NCBI GenBank assembly: GCA_963662155.1
Contig: OY759272.1
Span: 44,516,962-44,580,961, forward strand
DNA: 64,000 nucleotides
Direction of reading: 5' to 3'
Origin: Lamellibrachia columna
Lineage: Eukaryota; Annelida; Polychaeta; Sabellida; Siboglinidae
Position numbers and translations under genes: made by a program. This document shows positions 22,023 to 34,031 of the stretch, one piece after another; the stretch's first letter is position 1; every line of letters starts with the position of its first letter. Below the pieces are notes generated by a model, which was given only the letters and a program-made list of their open reading frames with translations, was not told where the DNA came from and ran no database searches.

Positions 22023-23109
22023 TGTAAACAAAAACATACCGTTACTTGAAGTCTTTTTACAGGTGCTGCGGCAGCCAGGAACAATTTTGGTGGACAAAGA
22101 GTGAACAATATCAAGGGTCACTTCAATCGGATCGCTCTTGCCTATCCCCACTTTGTGTGTTGGTACAGGTTGGTGTCATAAGTAGACGTAACCACATTAG
22201 AAGCAGGCCATTCATGGACCTCTTGCAAATTCATTGGATTATGAGTGGACCAGACAAATGTAACGATGAATTGTGGGGGAGGGGAGAATGTCACATTAGA
22301 TTGAGAAACTAACTTTTACAGCTGTTCTAATAAATCAGTATTTGCACTGAGTAGTAATGGTTTATGTTTTGGTAACCTGTTTGATTTGTTTAATGTTTTT
22401 ATTTATTCTTTCACTGTACATCCTTCTTGTCAAAGGATATATGATTTTTATGAGAATGCTGTAGTCAAGAAGAGTACTTCATTTATATGAGTACAACCAT
22501 ATGGTAAAATGCATATTGCTCAAACAGAGATACATATGGGAGATTTTGTAATTTTCCACAGCAGAATACGAAAGTGTGGGTGTGTGAACCGTTTGATTGA
22601 CGCAGATCTACAGATCGATGTAACTTGTGTGTTTATGTGAGACAGAATGAAGGACTCTGCACGCTGCCAATTTTCGTGGACTATTCCGTGTCTGATGGAT
22701 TTGATGGATCAGGTTATCCTCAATGCCAAGGTGCTCAACACTACTTCCAGTCCACTATACAGTTGTGGAGCGTAATGGTCAACAATGATGGCAGCCTCAT
22801 CACACGTGAGATAAGTCAGTCAGTGAGATAGGTGTGTCATGAGAAAAAGGCTCTGGAGAGAGTCATGTCACTGTCACAGACACCAGATTTCTAAATGGCG
22901 CATCATAGTCACACAACACCATGTCTGTAGAGGGGTGCTAAAATTTAGCAAATGTTGTATTGAAATGTTTTTTTCTCATCAGCAATTTATACTCTGTTTA
23001 TGAAAATGTTGACCATATTCGTGAATTTATTAAACATAACTTTTTTTACCAAACTAACGGTGCTTTTCCTCTTTGTTCACTGTTATTCATGATTTAGGGT
23101 CAGGTAAAA

Positions 23110-23990
23110 TATTGACGAGTCACTCTTTCTGTTGTTTCTTTCCATACCTTCTATCGGCCACCCCCTCTCCATCTTTCATCTTCCCCCTATCTTCTCGTAT
23201 CCCACCTCACGCAGTCCTTCGATCTTAGCTGTTCGCTTTCCCTTTTCTTGCATCCTTGATGTTTTTTCCACCTCTCTCTTCCACTCTCTTTACTATTTTG
23301 TCTGCATCCATCCTTACCATGTGGCATGTGGCCTGCCCATCTCACCTTGCTTCTCACCAATATTCCTGTTCAGCTGTCCTGTTGCATCCCATCTTTCCTC
23401 GTTCATCCTTCTTTCATCAACCCTCTTTGTTCTGATTATTCGATGAAACCGGAACAAAACTTGCAGCTGCTGTTGTTGTTCTGTCAACGCCACTGTCTCC
23501 AGATACATATACAGATACATATACAGATACAGGCATGCTGGTGTAACGTAAGCTCTCAGGAGTTTCCTTTTCAGCTTTTTCTAAATGTTTCTCTCCAACA
23601 TGACTCCCTCTACCTTTCCCCGAGCATTCGCTCCCTGTTGTATCCGACGTCGCATTTCTACCTCTGAATGCCTATCCTCATTAACCATTCCTCCAAATTA
23701 CACAAAGCCATCCACGTGGTTGATCTCTTTATCATCCAAACTAATGATCAAGTCCTCTCTCTCTGATGTCAAACCCACATCACTTCTGTCTTCTCCCGGC
23801 TCATTCTCAGTCCGGGCTTTACGAACACCCCCTTCCATTCCTCCAACACTTCCTGTAGTTCTTGTTTGTTGTCTGCTATCATGGCTAGATCGTTTGCATA
23901 CATCACCTTCCTGAGAACATCCTTCATGGTGATCTTCTTGCTGATTAGTGCTAGCACCATTATAAACAGTAATGGGTCACTTCCTTGCCT
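23110..23990 (-). pseudogene. Antisense LINE RT fragment in the unit A intron
   Basis: - strand: LRKVMYANDLAMIADNKQEL, then FIKPGLRMSREKTEV-type, then a C-terminal VRWAGHM-like region near 23,330. The catalytic YADD is YAND. Shorter than the copy at 16,100-17,510 (no RT start). It sits between the exons at 22,646 and 24,060. Confidence 0.75.
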
Positions 23991-24059
23991 CTAACCGATG
24001 TTAACTGGAAACTCTTCCAACAACCCAGAACCAACCACAACCCTTCTTTTTGTTCTCAG

Positions 24060-24845
24060 GAACAGGAGAGGTCTGGGCGCTGCACGCCTTGACACAGAAC
24101 TAGCAGTTAAATCTATCACTGTGGCTGTGCTCGGTAGGACAAGCAATGTCGGGGTGTGGTATTCCATGGCAAAGAACTGCCACGTAATTCTCTCAGGTGG
24201 CTGTACTCGGTAGGAGAGGCAAGGTCGTTGTGTGGCATGCCATGGCACATATCTGGCAGGTAATTCTCTCATGGTGGATGTACACTGTAGGACAGCAAAT
24301 TCGGGGTGTGGCATGCCATGGCACAGAACTGGCACATAATTCTCTCACAGTTGCTGTACTCGGTAGGAGAGGCAATGTCATTGTGTGGCATGCCATGGCA
24401 CAGATCTGGCAGGTAATTCTCTCACGGTGGCTGTACTCGGTAGTAGAGGGAAGGTCGTTGTGTGGCATGCCAAGGCACAGTTCTGGCAGGTAATTCTCTC
24501 ATGGTGGAAGTACTCTGTAGGACAGCAAATTCGGGGTGTGGCATGCCATGGCACAGAACTGGCACATAATTCTCTCACGGTTGCTGTACTCAGTATTACA
24601 GGCAAGATCGTTGTGTGGCATGCCATAGCACAGACCTGGCAGGTAATTCTCTCACGGTGGCTGTACTCAATAGGACAGGCAAGGTCGGGGTGTGTTATGC
24701 CATGACACAAAATTGGCAGGTAATTCTATTAAGGTGGCTGTACTCAGAAGGTGAGGCAAGGTCGGGGTGTGGCATGCCATGGCACAGAACTGCCAGTTAA
24801 TTATCTCAAGGTGGCTATACTCAGTAGGACAGGTAATGTCGGGGT
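24060..24845 (+). repeat. Expanded exon-edge minisatellite, unit A (about ten units of 75-78 bp)
   Basis: Units start near 24,221, 24,295, 24,371, 24,449, 24,524, 24,600, 24,678 and 24,756. Each holds a WD40-exon piece (ggcaaggtcg..gtgtggcatgccatggcaca), its 3' border ctggcaggtaatt and about 20 bases of intron. Long ORFs across it come from 78-bp (26-codon) spacing and are not genes. Confidence 0.93.
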
Positions 24846-26069
24846 GGAAGAAGGTGGTTGTTTATTGGCTGGATAGAAAAGAAATGATTATATAAGTAAA
24901 ATCGAAAACAATTGTTGACTATTGAGAAAAGTGATGACAAGAAAGCTTGGGTACTTTGACCACATTACAAGGAAGAAGATGTTTGATGGACGGTTCCCCA
25001 TTTGACCCTCTATGTTAGTCAGAAGGGGAATAGGACACAACAGACAGACCATCATAAATTATTTATATGTTAGATAGAATACACAGAATATCTGTATGCA
25101 GACATGGAAAACTAAAGCTGATTGAGTGTTGTTGTTTCTGCATCCTACCTACAGACATGCAGAAGTTTCCGCTGCGTATGAAGGAGATATACCATAGTAG
25201 GGACCGTGTCACAGACCTCAGTTTCTATCTCGCCCCCACAACAAGTGAGTCTCCCTGCGTGTTACATTTGATTAGAATGTTACAAATAAAAGTTATGAAT
25301 ACTGACTAATTCATAGAAACTACAATTAAGACTAACGTCTCATTTAGATGTGTTGATTATATTTGTTATGCTAATGTGCAAGTTGCTCCTTTGAAGCAGG
25401 GCTGTTTTGATATTGTACATTGCTTGACTGTTTTCAGCCCTGAGTGGGAAATGTATTGAGATAGCCTACTGGACAATTTCGGGGGCTGCGCAGGTGATTC
25501 TGCAGCAACCAGAGTCAGTTGGACAGGGCCACAGCTCTTCCAGATATTCTCTGTACACACCAATCCCATCACCAAGGTGATGTTGTCAACGAAGCATTGC
25601 GTCTCTGGTAGGATCAATTCTCAAGTATATTTCTTTGGAAAATATTCAAATATATATGGAAAAGCTTTAATTCATGATGAAGCCCATGTCACGTTTATTT
25701 GTTGATTTTTAGTGGGCCATCAATTACATATACTGTGACATCCACAGTCATATAAAATATACAAGTAAAAGCTTGGTTTTCTTTTCAAGTTATCCAAATT
25801 GAAGCATTGATTATGATCATATCAACTTTTGTTTGATATGACGCGGCTTATCAGTATCAGGTCCTTGAATAATGGAAAGTATATCACTGTAGCTCACTGC
25901 TGTGTTTTCAGTGTGCTCTGAGTACAACCATGTACATACGAGGAACGTGATCTGATTCCTTGGCATGACTAGCACAGAGCCCGGCTCAGTGGCCTTGGCA
26001 TCATTCAAGTGTATCTCCATAGAGAGAATGGAACCACACCTTCAGTATATCCACAGTAACAACTTTGGT

Positions 26070-27840
26070 AAGTCACATTGACAGTATCTAGAATTACAAT
26101 AATTAGATATTTCAGTAAATTAGATTATATATTAAGTTACGTAATAATTTTTTTTATTGGAAAACTGGGCACCCCTTTTTATGAGACTGGACCCGCCCGT
26201 TATGAGAAGAAGAATGTTGTTATTTAGGAAAACAAATAAAATTCACATTCGAGGAGCCACCTAAAAATTTGCATTTAATCAATTTACTGAACCAGCAAAT
26301 TACATTGTTCACTGATGTTATAATAACTTACTATCAACTAACCGTAATTCAATTATACGCTTTCAATCAACTTCGGTAATTGTACAATTTGCAGACATTC
26401 TGTGTGTAATGCAGTAGCAGAACAATATCCAGGATATACTTCTGAAGAGATATTGTCTCATCAACCATATTTATATGGACGAACCAATATGGTACATAAC
26501 TCCTTATTTCGGTATTTTATGCATGGTTAGAGGTTTAACATTCAACTTGTTGCTGCGTTCGATCAGAATCGTCCAGGCATTACGTATATTTGATGTCCTC
26601 GACAGTCAAAAAAACACAATGCCATGGTTGGGCAACCTAAACTGACTTTTCCATGTACTGTCAGGGCTATCAAACATGACATAACTAGAAACACGGGGGA
26701 AGGAGTTGTAGACCGAACTGGCCCAGGTATACGGGTGGCTGTCTTGCCCCAGGGTGCACCAAGATGGCTTTTTGGGGTATTTTTACTGCTGCAAATGTTC
26801 ATCCTTTTATGGTCGTCGGCACACTGCTTCAATTTTTCATCCTATCAATCCACTATTATTCAACAGATGTGTAATATAGATGTAATGTTTGGTCGAGTTA
26901 GAATTATGTATATATTTGGAATGGAACCATTGGTTGATTCAGACAGAAAAGGAAGCTATTTAATTAGACAGGTTTTCTTACACCTATGTGTAACAAGATA
27001 TTTGTAAATTGTGTTTGTAACATATTCACATGGCCTGCATTAAGAGAAACTGTAGAAAAGTTGTCCCATTCATTTATTTGCCTTTGGGAGGATGAAATGA
27101 CGACGTCTGTTAATATCATTCCAGACACAATGGGTCAGCTGTGGACTCCATCTCTCATGAGGAGGACATCACCACGAAGAAGTGAGTTGGTTGTTGTGCA
27201 TCCATCAGCTGAGATTTTCTAAGAAGCATATGGTAAGTGAGCGAGGAATATATATTTAGATTTCATTAGTTTATTCTGTTCTGTGATCATATGCTGGAGC
27301 TTCCTTAGCTAATTTAGGTGAAAATTAATTAATTTGATTTTGCTATAATTGATGAAACCATGAAAGAGACGTATCACGTTCCATCTAATCGTATTTTAGC
27401 GCCTTTGTTTTTAAAGACGTCTGTTTAGATATACACAGTATTGGCGGTTTCATGTAAAGTCTCTCAATCCCGCTCAGCCTAAAAAATTGTATGGTAATTA
27501 GACTGAATTAATATTACACCATTAATTATTTCAATACTATGGTGGAAAGTTCATTTTGGCAAAAGTGTACCCTGTACGTGAAAACGCCCACATACAAATG
27601 TATTTATTATTACCTTTGTTAAATTTAATGTATGTAAATGTTATAACTTATTATATTATTTTTAAAATAACGTTGCAGTCGGGGGTCCAACAAAATGAAT
27701 ATATTGCCACATGGTTTCTCCTGGAAGTGTTTAAGGACAATCAGTGCAGACCGTTCTGGCGACACAGCAAATGATCAAGTGTTGACTGAATTTATACCAT
27801 TCAGTGAACCATGTGTAGGTGTTAAATCTGTTATTGACCA
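26070..27840 (+). other. Middle of unit A: unassigned sequence
   Basis: No exon is recognised. A 127-codon + frame at 26,624-27,007 (MVGQPKLT..., with LFGVFLLLQMFILLWSS as a hydrophobic stretch) occurs in all four units. The units are too similar for that to show selection, and no family is recognised. Confidence 0.4.
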
Positions 27841-28330
27841 GACATGAGCGGATCTACACACTGGGTAGTGGGTCCAGGAAGTGTATGGAAGGAGACCATT
27901 CCCTTGCTGAAGCTATCTGCCGCATTTGATACCATTGGTCACAGGACAACTTATTAATAGTGTGTCATTGTGGTGTGGCATATCTGGAACAGAGCTGGTT
28001 CTCATAATATTTAACTGATAGATACAAAAGAATGAAGATAGCGAATTGTTTCTCAGTTGCCCTCCCTACTTCACGTAATTTTCCTCAGGATGTTTCACTC
28101 TCTACGCTACTATACTTGGCTCTGTTATCCAACGTCACAACTTGGATCACCAAGTGTATGCTAATAAATCACAGACCTATGCTATTTTGGCTACACGAGA
28201 TACAAAATCACTTCCAAAACTAGCTCAGAGATTGTCTCCACAAAATCTTCCATTGGATGACAGAGACCACATTAAAGTTAAATGCAAGTAAATCCGAGTT
28301 TGTTATTATTGGTGGAGTAAATTTGGCATG
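27840..28330 (+). pseudogene. Degraded CR1-like RT fragment, unit A
   Basis: Across several frames: LLKLSAAFDTIGH, LIDRYKRMKI, ALPTSRN then PQDVSLSTLLYLAL, YFGYTRDTKSLPKLAQRL-like text and a LNASKSEFVIIGGVN-like end. The order matches the CR1-type RT (LSAAFDTIDH, SYLSDR, GVPQGSVLGPLLF, YADDTQLY, KLNxxKTE). Many stops and frameshifts, and the YADD block is unreadable. Copies in B, C and D carry the same lesions. Confidence 0.75.
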
Positions 28331-28339
28331 TTTATTTGA

Positions 28340-30600
28340 ATCGATTATGTGTGCACAATATGTTGCAAGACGTTTCTTAAAGTGTCAGACTTTAAACTGC
28401 ATGTAGAGAAGCACAGTTAAATCAAAACGTGTGGAAAGCATTAGCTTAACAGTGTCACCTGGCAGTTCTTCGAAGAGAACAAATTTGCATGTGTGCTGGA
28501 GTGCCACAAAACACTAATATTATATAGCCTTTTTGTTTTGGGAGTGACGTAGAGTGATATAATGAAAGCATTGATTTACTAAAATGCAAGGAAGCACATC
28601 AACATAATAATTGACATGTAATTGATTACGGATTGACAGACGTTTGCTACGATGACAATAAAACTGATGCCGATTGACCAACTAATGCGAATCGAGAATA
28701 ATAACCTTTATCTGAATATGTAATGATCGATGTTCTTTTGTTTAAAAAATAAGAGACCAATGAAGTGAGTGACACTTAGCATTATCTGCTATTTGGTTGC
28801 ACCTCCTATCGGTCGGTGGAGAGACCAATCCACAGTCACCGAATCTCTTACAGTTGCGTATCGAGCAGCTCTCAGGGGAGAGATATGTCGGCCCCCAGAC
28901 GCTAGTAGTTCTCCACCAAAAACCACTGACAATCCCTATGTGTTGAGCTATCAACTTATCTTATGACAACGCGACTACCCGTTTATATAGTAGGTACACC
29001 CTTTTTATGTGAATTTGTGGTGTGAACTCTTGAAACATGTTAACTTTACATTTAACTGATATAACAACTATTAATTAAACAATTTAGTTAATTAGAATGT
29101 TTCTTATATGGCATAGTTCATGTTGTAATGCAGCAAAGTGTATAACATGCATAAATAATATTACTAGTCTATGTTATTGATATTGAATTATGCAGATCTA
29201 GTGGTGAAAATTATGCCCATGCGCCGGAAGTGATCACTCTAAAATGGCGTCTACTGGAATGTTGGCCGTGTAATTGATATCAACAACCCTACAAAACCCT
29301 GTCTTAGGAATACAACACACTCCAAGTGGAAAAGGTTTATTATATTAGCAACAGTATCATCGAACAGTTGTGTTAACTGGTATGTCTGTTTATTATATAT
29401 GCATCTAGCAATTCCCACCGCCGTTACTTTGTTGAACAAATGCACATAACGGTTACGCTAGCCAACAATAAGCCAAAACGTCTAGAAAGTGTCTCGTCGC
29501 CTTGCCAGCAATAGTCTAGCCAAATTTTCTTGCGACTAATACACAGTCATGAATTGCATCAGAAGCAGAAAACCATAGTTGTCACTAATAAGTAATCTGT
29601 CCCAATACGTTATTCCAAACTCCATATGAAATGATCAATCGTTTGTAGAATGAATAAAATAAGTATCAGAATTAATACCATATCAAATATGTGTACTCCG
29701 TAGTATAGATATTATTGATCTACAAAGCCAAATAATGTTTATACACAAACCTTCCGCATTCTGGTACGTCAAAAAGTCCCTGTTTATAATGAACCTTTTG
29801 TTAGTAGCTGTCTCGAATCACCTCTTTCTTCACCAATTTCGTCCGACTGGCTGTCAACGCAATGCATTTCTACATATCTAAATGAGATCAGCTTTTACAG
29901 AGAACACCACAGGAAGCAAGCAGCGTGTGCTATTGATATACAACGTATGTTGAAACAGATAACATGCACGCCAACACGGATGTAGCACACGAAATGCTAT
30001 CTTGCACACTCCTCCATATTTCTCCAATTGATCATTCTTCAGTCATGGAAGGACGTACACAGTATACCCATTTTTGGAAGAAGAATCACCAACTTCGCAT
30101 GGATTGCTATATAAGACCCGCGAAATGCAAGAATTCCCCGCAGCCTGGCTGGTAAACAGGAATGAACCCTTGTGGTCTGTTGTCTGTGCTGGCGGAGGTA
30201 ATCAACGAACTACGACAGGCATTGTCCTTGCGCTCGGACGGCGTTGTCCTGTTTGCATCAGATAATATTTTGCAGCACCACGCATTGACACCTGTCAACG
30301 CCCTGAGTGACGTTGTAATCCTCAGTTAGAAGCGAAATTTCTATGTCGCAATTATTCTGGTATCCTAATTGTATCGACACATGCGTGTTGTACTATTGAG
30401 GATACGTAATCGTTCTGTTTACAGCAATTTTCTCAACACGGTTACAAAAAATAATAATAGTACGCATCTGTTGGTGTACGTTAAGTGTTCTGCTGTAAAT
30501 GTGACTTAAATGTGGGCAGAAAAGGACAGCCTTACATTGGACTCCCACGCACGCACGCTTGCATGTTAGAGGTAGGCGGGGATGGTAGCAGACAGGTGGA
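28340..30600. other. Right half of unit A: no gene, contains a promoter-like motif cluster
   Basis: No domain or exon is recognised. The only notable signal is the NRF1/ETS/YY1-like cluster at 29,215-29,250. Short frames at 29,251-29,445 (-) and 29,964-30,155 (+) recur in all units without further support. Confidence 0.4.
29215..29250 (+). promoter_or_regulatory. NRF1-like + ETS + YY1-like motif cluster, unit A
   Basis: GCCCATGCGC, then overlapping CCGGAAGTG, then AAAATGGCG within 36 bases, the combination typical of animal housekeeping start sites. The ATG inside the YY1-like motif opens MASTGMLAV before a stop, with a possible gtgtaa donor after MASTGMLA. No downstream exon is recognised. 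Confidence 0.45.
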
Positions 30601-30619
30601 AGGCAGGCAGACAGGCAGG

Positions 30620-31000
30620 AATATTGCTCTCGTGGTATCCAGTCCTTGGGATTGTTCAAAGTGCTTTACACTTCAAAAACTGTCATAAATGTTCGTTAAC
30701 AAATCTTCTCCGGGAAGCAACTATTCTAATTGTATCGACACCTGCATATTGTAGTGTCGAGATTACGTAATCGGGGATGGAAGCAGACATGGAGGGAGGC
30801 AGACAGATACGCATGAAAATTATGTTCATTGTATCCAGTCCTTTGTATTGTTCGAAGTGTTTCACACTTCACCCCCTACCATACCTATTCATTCCAACTC
30901 CATCTCGAGTTCTCTGGGAAGCACTCAGTCATGCTGCAGTTACTGCACGAAGACCATTCATACGTATAATCACCACTGCATATAGCCAGGTACCATTTAT
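30620..31000 (-). mobile_element. Inverted SINE tail copies at the right end of unit A
   Basis: Reverse-complement matches to the unit's left SINE: gtatccagtccttgggattg at 30,637 and, more completely, tccagtcctttgtattgttcgaa ... ttctctgggaagcactcag at 30,836-30,930. A tctaattgtatcgacac block precedes each (30,364 and 30,725), so the two lie in a diverged tandem of about 361 bp. Confidence 0.6.
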
Positions 31001-31398
31001 ACAAACGAATGAGCTGTGGCAACGTTCGGTAAAACAAATTGCCAAAGCTTCCAAACGGCAGCAAGACGGTTCAAACTAGGTTTTTGACGACTGGGAGCCT
31101 GACGTTCTATCTCGAACGTTATCACGCCCAATTCGATGGGAGACAAGGAGACGCGAGGGGGTCAGAGAAGAAGCGAGGGAGGGAGAGGAGGCAGCGCGGG
31201 AGGTAGATATGTCGTTTGTTTGTTAATGCAGACAAGTACAAGTGTGTAGCAATATTTAATATGGCCATGGTTCGCACCACGCTGTAGCTTCCTCATGCGT
31301 GTTTCAACAGTTGCCTGCAAATTTAGCGCGAGACTATCGCGAAGTCGCCCTGGTGATATACACAGTTAGCGGCGTGTAGGAATTACAGAACCACAGTG

Positions 31399-31747
31399 TC
31401 GTAGTCTCTCTCTCTCCCTCTTAATCCCCCCTCCCTCTCCATTTCCCTCTCCCTCCCCTCCTTCCCCTTCCTCCCTCCCTCCCTCCCTCTCCCTCTTAAT
31501 GCCCCCCTCCCTCTCCATTTCCCTCTCCCTCCCCTCCTTCCCCTTCCCCTTCCTCCCTCCCTCCCTCCCACCCTCCCTTCCTTCCTCCCTCCCTCCCTCC
31601 CTCCCTCCCTCCCTCCCTCCCTTCCTCCCTCCCTTCCTCCCTCCCTCCTTTCCTCCCTCCCTTCCTCCCTCCCTCCCTTCCTCCCTCCTTTCCTCCCTCC
31701 CTTCCTCCCTCCCTTCCTCCCTCCCTTCCTCCCTCCCCCTCTCCCTC
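31399..31747. repeat. Polypyrimidine (CCCT/CCCTCT) tract closing unit A
   Basis: About 350 bases almost purely C and T, with runs of (CCCT)n. The complementary strand is GGGA-rich and could form G-quadruplex or triplex structure. The junction to unit B reads ccctctccctcaaacccaat, falling right after the SINE B box. Confidence 0.95.
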
Positions 31748-31994
31748 AAACCCAATTATTGAAGTATCAAAGCTTTGACAATTTTGTTCCCCCACATTAC
31801 CACAGTTCACTCAGCTGTAAATGAGTACCCAGGTACAGACAACTGTGGAAATGTGAACGAAAAATCTTCGCACAGTAATTGCAGCATTGCTGAATGCTTC
31901 CCAGAGAAATTCAAAAGGTGTTGGAATGAACAGGTCAGCCAGGGGGTGAACTGTTAAGCACGTTGAACAATCCCAAGGACTGGATACAGTGCTG
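31748..31994 (+). mobile_element. SINE at the left end of unit B, truncated at the junction
   Basis: Begins at aaacccaattattgaag, lacking the tRNA head kept in units A, C and D, then follows unit A base for base through cccaaggactggata. Confidence 0.75.
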
Positions 31995-33081
31995 TGTAAA
32001 CAAAAACATACCGTTACTTGAAGTCTTTTTACAGGTGCTGCGGCAGCCAGGAACAATTTTGGTGGACAAAGAGTGAACAATATCAAGGGTCACTTCAATC
32101 GGATCGCTCTTGCCTATCCCCACTTTGTGTGTTGGTACAGGTTGGTGTCATAAGTAGACGTAACCACATTAGAAGCAGGCCATTCATGGACCTCTTGCAA
32201 ATTCATTGGATTATGAGTGGACCAGACAACTGTAACGATGAATTGTGGGGGAGGGGAGAATGTCACATTAGATTGAGAAACTAACTTTTACAGCTGTTCT
32301 AATAAATCAGTATTTGCACTGAGTAGTAATGGCTTATGTTTTGGTAACCTGTTTGATTTGTTTAATGTTTTTATTTATTCTTTCACTGTACATCCTTCTT
32401 GTCAAAGGATATATGATTTTTACGAGAATGCTGTAGTCAAGAAGAGTACTTCATTTATATGAGTACAACCATATGGTAAAATGCATATTGCTCAAACAGA
32501 GATACATATGGGAGATTTTGTAATTTTCCACAGCAGAATACGAAAGTGTGGGTGTGTGAACCGTTTGATTGACGCAGATCTACAGATCGATGTAACTTGT
32601 GTGTTTATGTGAGACAGGATGAAGGACTCTGCACGCTGCCAATTTTCGTGGACTATTCCGTGTCTGATGGATTTGATAGATCAGGTTATCCTCAATGCCA
32701 AAGTGCTCAACACTACTTCCAGTCCACTATACAGTTGTGGAGCGTAATGGTCAACAATGATGGCAGCCTCATCACACGTGAGATAAGTCAGTCAGTGAGA
32801 TAGGTGTGTCATGAGAAAAAGGCTCTGGAGAGAATCATGTCACTGTCACAGACACCAGATTTCTAAATGGCGCATCATAGTCACACAACACCATGTCTGT
32901 AGAGGGGTGCTAAAATTTAGCAAATGTTGTATTGAAATGTTTTTTTCTCATCAGCAATTTATACACTGTTTATGAAAATGTTGACCATATTCGTGAATTT
33001 ATTAAACATAACTTTTTTTACCAAACTAACGGTGCTTTTCCTCTTTGTTCACTGTTATTCATGATTTAGGGTCAGGTAAAA

Positions 33082-33962
33082 TATTGACGAGTCACTCTTT
33101 CTGTTGTTTCTTTCCATACCTTCTATCGGCCACCCCCTCTCCATCTTTCATCTTCCCCCGATCTTCTCGTATCCCACCTCACGCAGTCCTTCGATCTTAG
33201 CTGTTCGCTTTCCCTTTTCTTGCATCCTTGATGTTTTTTCCACCTCTCTCTTCCACTCTCTTTACTATTTTGTCTGCATCCATCCTTACCATGTGGCATG
33301 TGGCCTGCCCATCTCACCTTGCTTCTCACCAATATTCCTGTTCAGCTGTCCTGTTGCATCCCATCTTTCCTCGTTCATCCTTCTTTCATCAACCCTCTTT
33401 GTTCTGATTATTCGATGAAACCAGAACAAAACTTGCAGCTGCTGTTGTTGTTCTGTCAACGCCACTGTCTCCAGATACATATACAGATACATATACAGAT
33501 ACAGGCATGCTGGTGTAACGTAAGCTCTCAGGAGTTTCCTTTTCAGCTTTTTCTAAATGTTTCTCTCCAACATGACTCCCTCTACCTTTCCCCGAGCATT
33601 CGCTCCCTGTTGTATCCGACATCGCATTTCTACCTCTGAATGCCCATCCTCATTAACCATTCCTCCAAATTACACAAAGCCATCCACGTGGTTGATCTCT
33701 TTATCATCCAAACTAATGATCAAGTCCTCTCTCTCTGATGTCAAACCCACATCACTTCTGTCTTCTCCCGGCTCATTCTCAGTCCGGGCTTTATGAACAC
33801 CCCCTTCCATTCCTCCAACACTTCCTGTAGTTCTTGTTTGTTGTCTGCTATCATGGCTAGATCGTTTGCATACATCACCTTCCTGAGAACATCCTTCATG
33901 GTGATCTTCCTGCTGATTAGTGCTAGCACCATTATAAACAGTAATGGGTCACTTCCTTGCCT
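33082..33962 (-). pseudogene. Antisense LINE RT fragment in the unit B intron
   Basis: Same as in unit A, with YAND in place of YADD (33,866-33,877) and MVRSKVRWAGHM at about 33,300-33,332, the hallmark C-terminal region. Confidence 0.75.
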
Positions 33963-34031
33963 CTAACCGATGTTAACTGGAAACTCTTCCAACAAACCAG
34001 AACCAACCACAACCCTTCTTTTTGTTCTCAG

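Larger units (their letters stand above)
22063..26067 (+). pseudogene. KCTD3/SHKBP1-like unprocessed pseudogene, unit A
   Basis: Exons: 22,063-22,168 (KGHFNRIALAYPHFVCWYR), 22,646-22,814 (MKDSARC then WTIPCLMDL-like, with a 34-base internal deletion relative to units C/D that breaks frame), a WD40 exon remnant near 24,060 with Trp changed to TAG, 25,155-25,244 (DMQKFPLRMKEIYHSRDR, donor gtgagt), 25,438-25,607 (LSGKCIEIAYWTISGA then, after a 1-base deletion, GPQLFQIFSVHTNPITKV) and 25,912-26,067 (HVHTRNVI, TGA, FLGMTSTEPGS). Each aligns in order with the human KCTD3/SHKBP1 WD40 region as I remember it. At the TGA the family has Arg, so CGA to TGA is likely. BTB and C-terminal exons are absent. 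Splice sites are largely intact, yet frames are broken, so no functional protein is expected. Confidence 0.88.
21600..31747 (+). repeat. Tandem segmental duplication, unit A (about 10.1 kb)
   Basis: From the SINE onward it repeats as unit B at an offset of 9,971-9,972, with only scattered substitutions. The left edge is shared with units C and D (tactc(a/c)tgagaagttacaaac, catgatatttctaccacaca) but an internal segment of about 130 bases present in C is missing here. The right end is a polypyrimidine tract joined to unit B within the SINE. Confidence 0.9.

Noticed and set aside
24197..24710. Roughly 100-codon frames on both strands in the exon-edge minisatellite
   Set aside because: They follow from 78-bp spacing. 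They include splice donor and intron sequence and are not expected to be translated.
24060..24845. CRISPR-like regular repeat
   Set aside because: Units are contiguous, without unique spacers, and derive from an exon edge in a eukaryotic genome.
26624..27007. 127-codon frame with a hydrophobic segment, present in all four units
   Set aside because: Conservation is uninformative because the units are nearly identical overall; no domain, splice or promoter context supports it.
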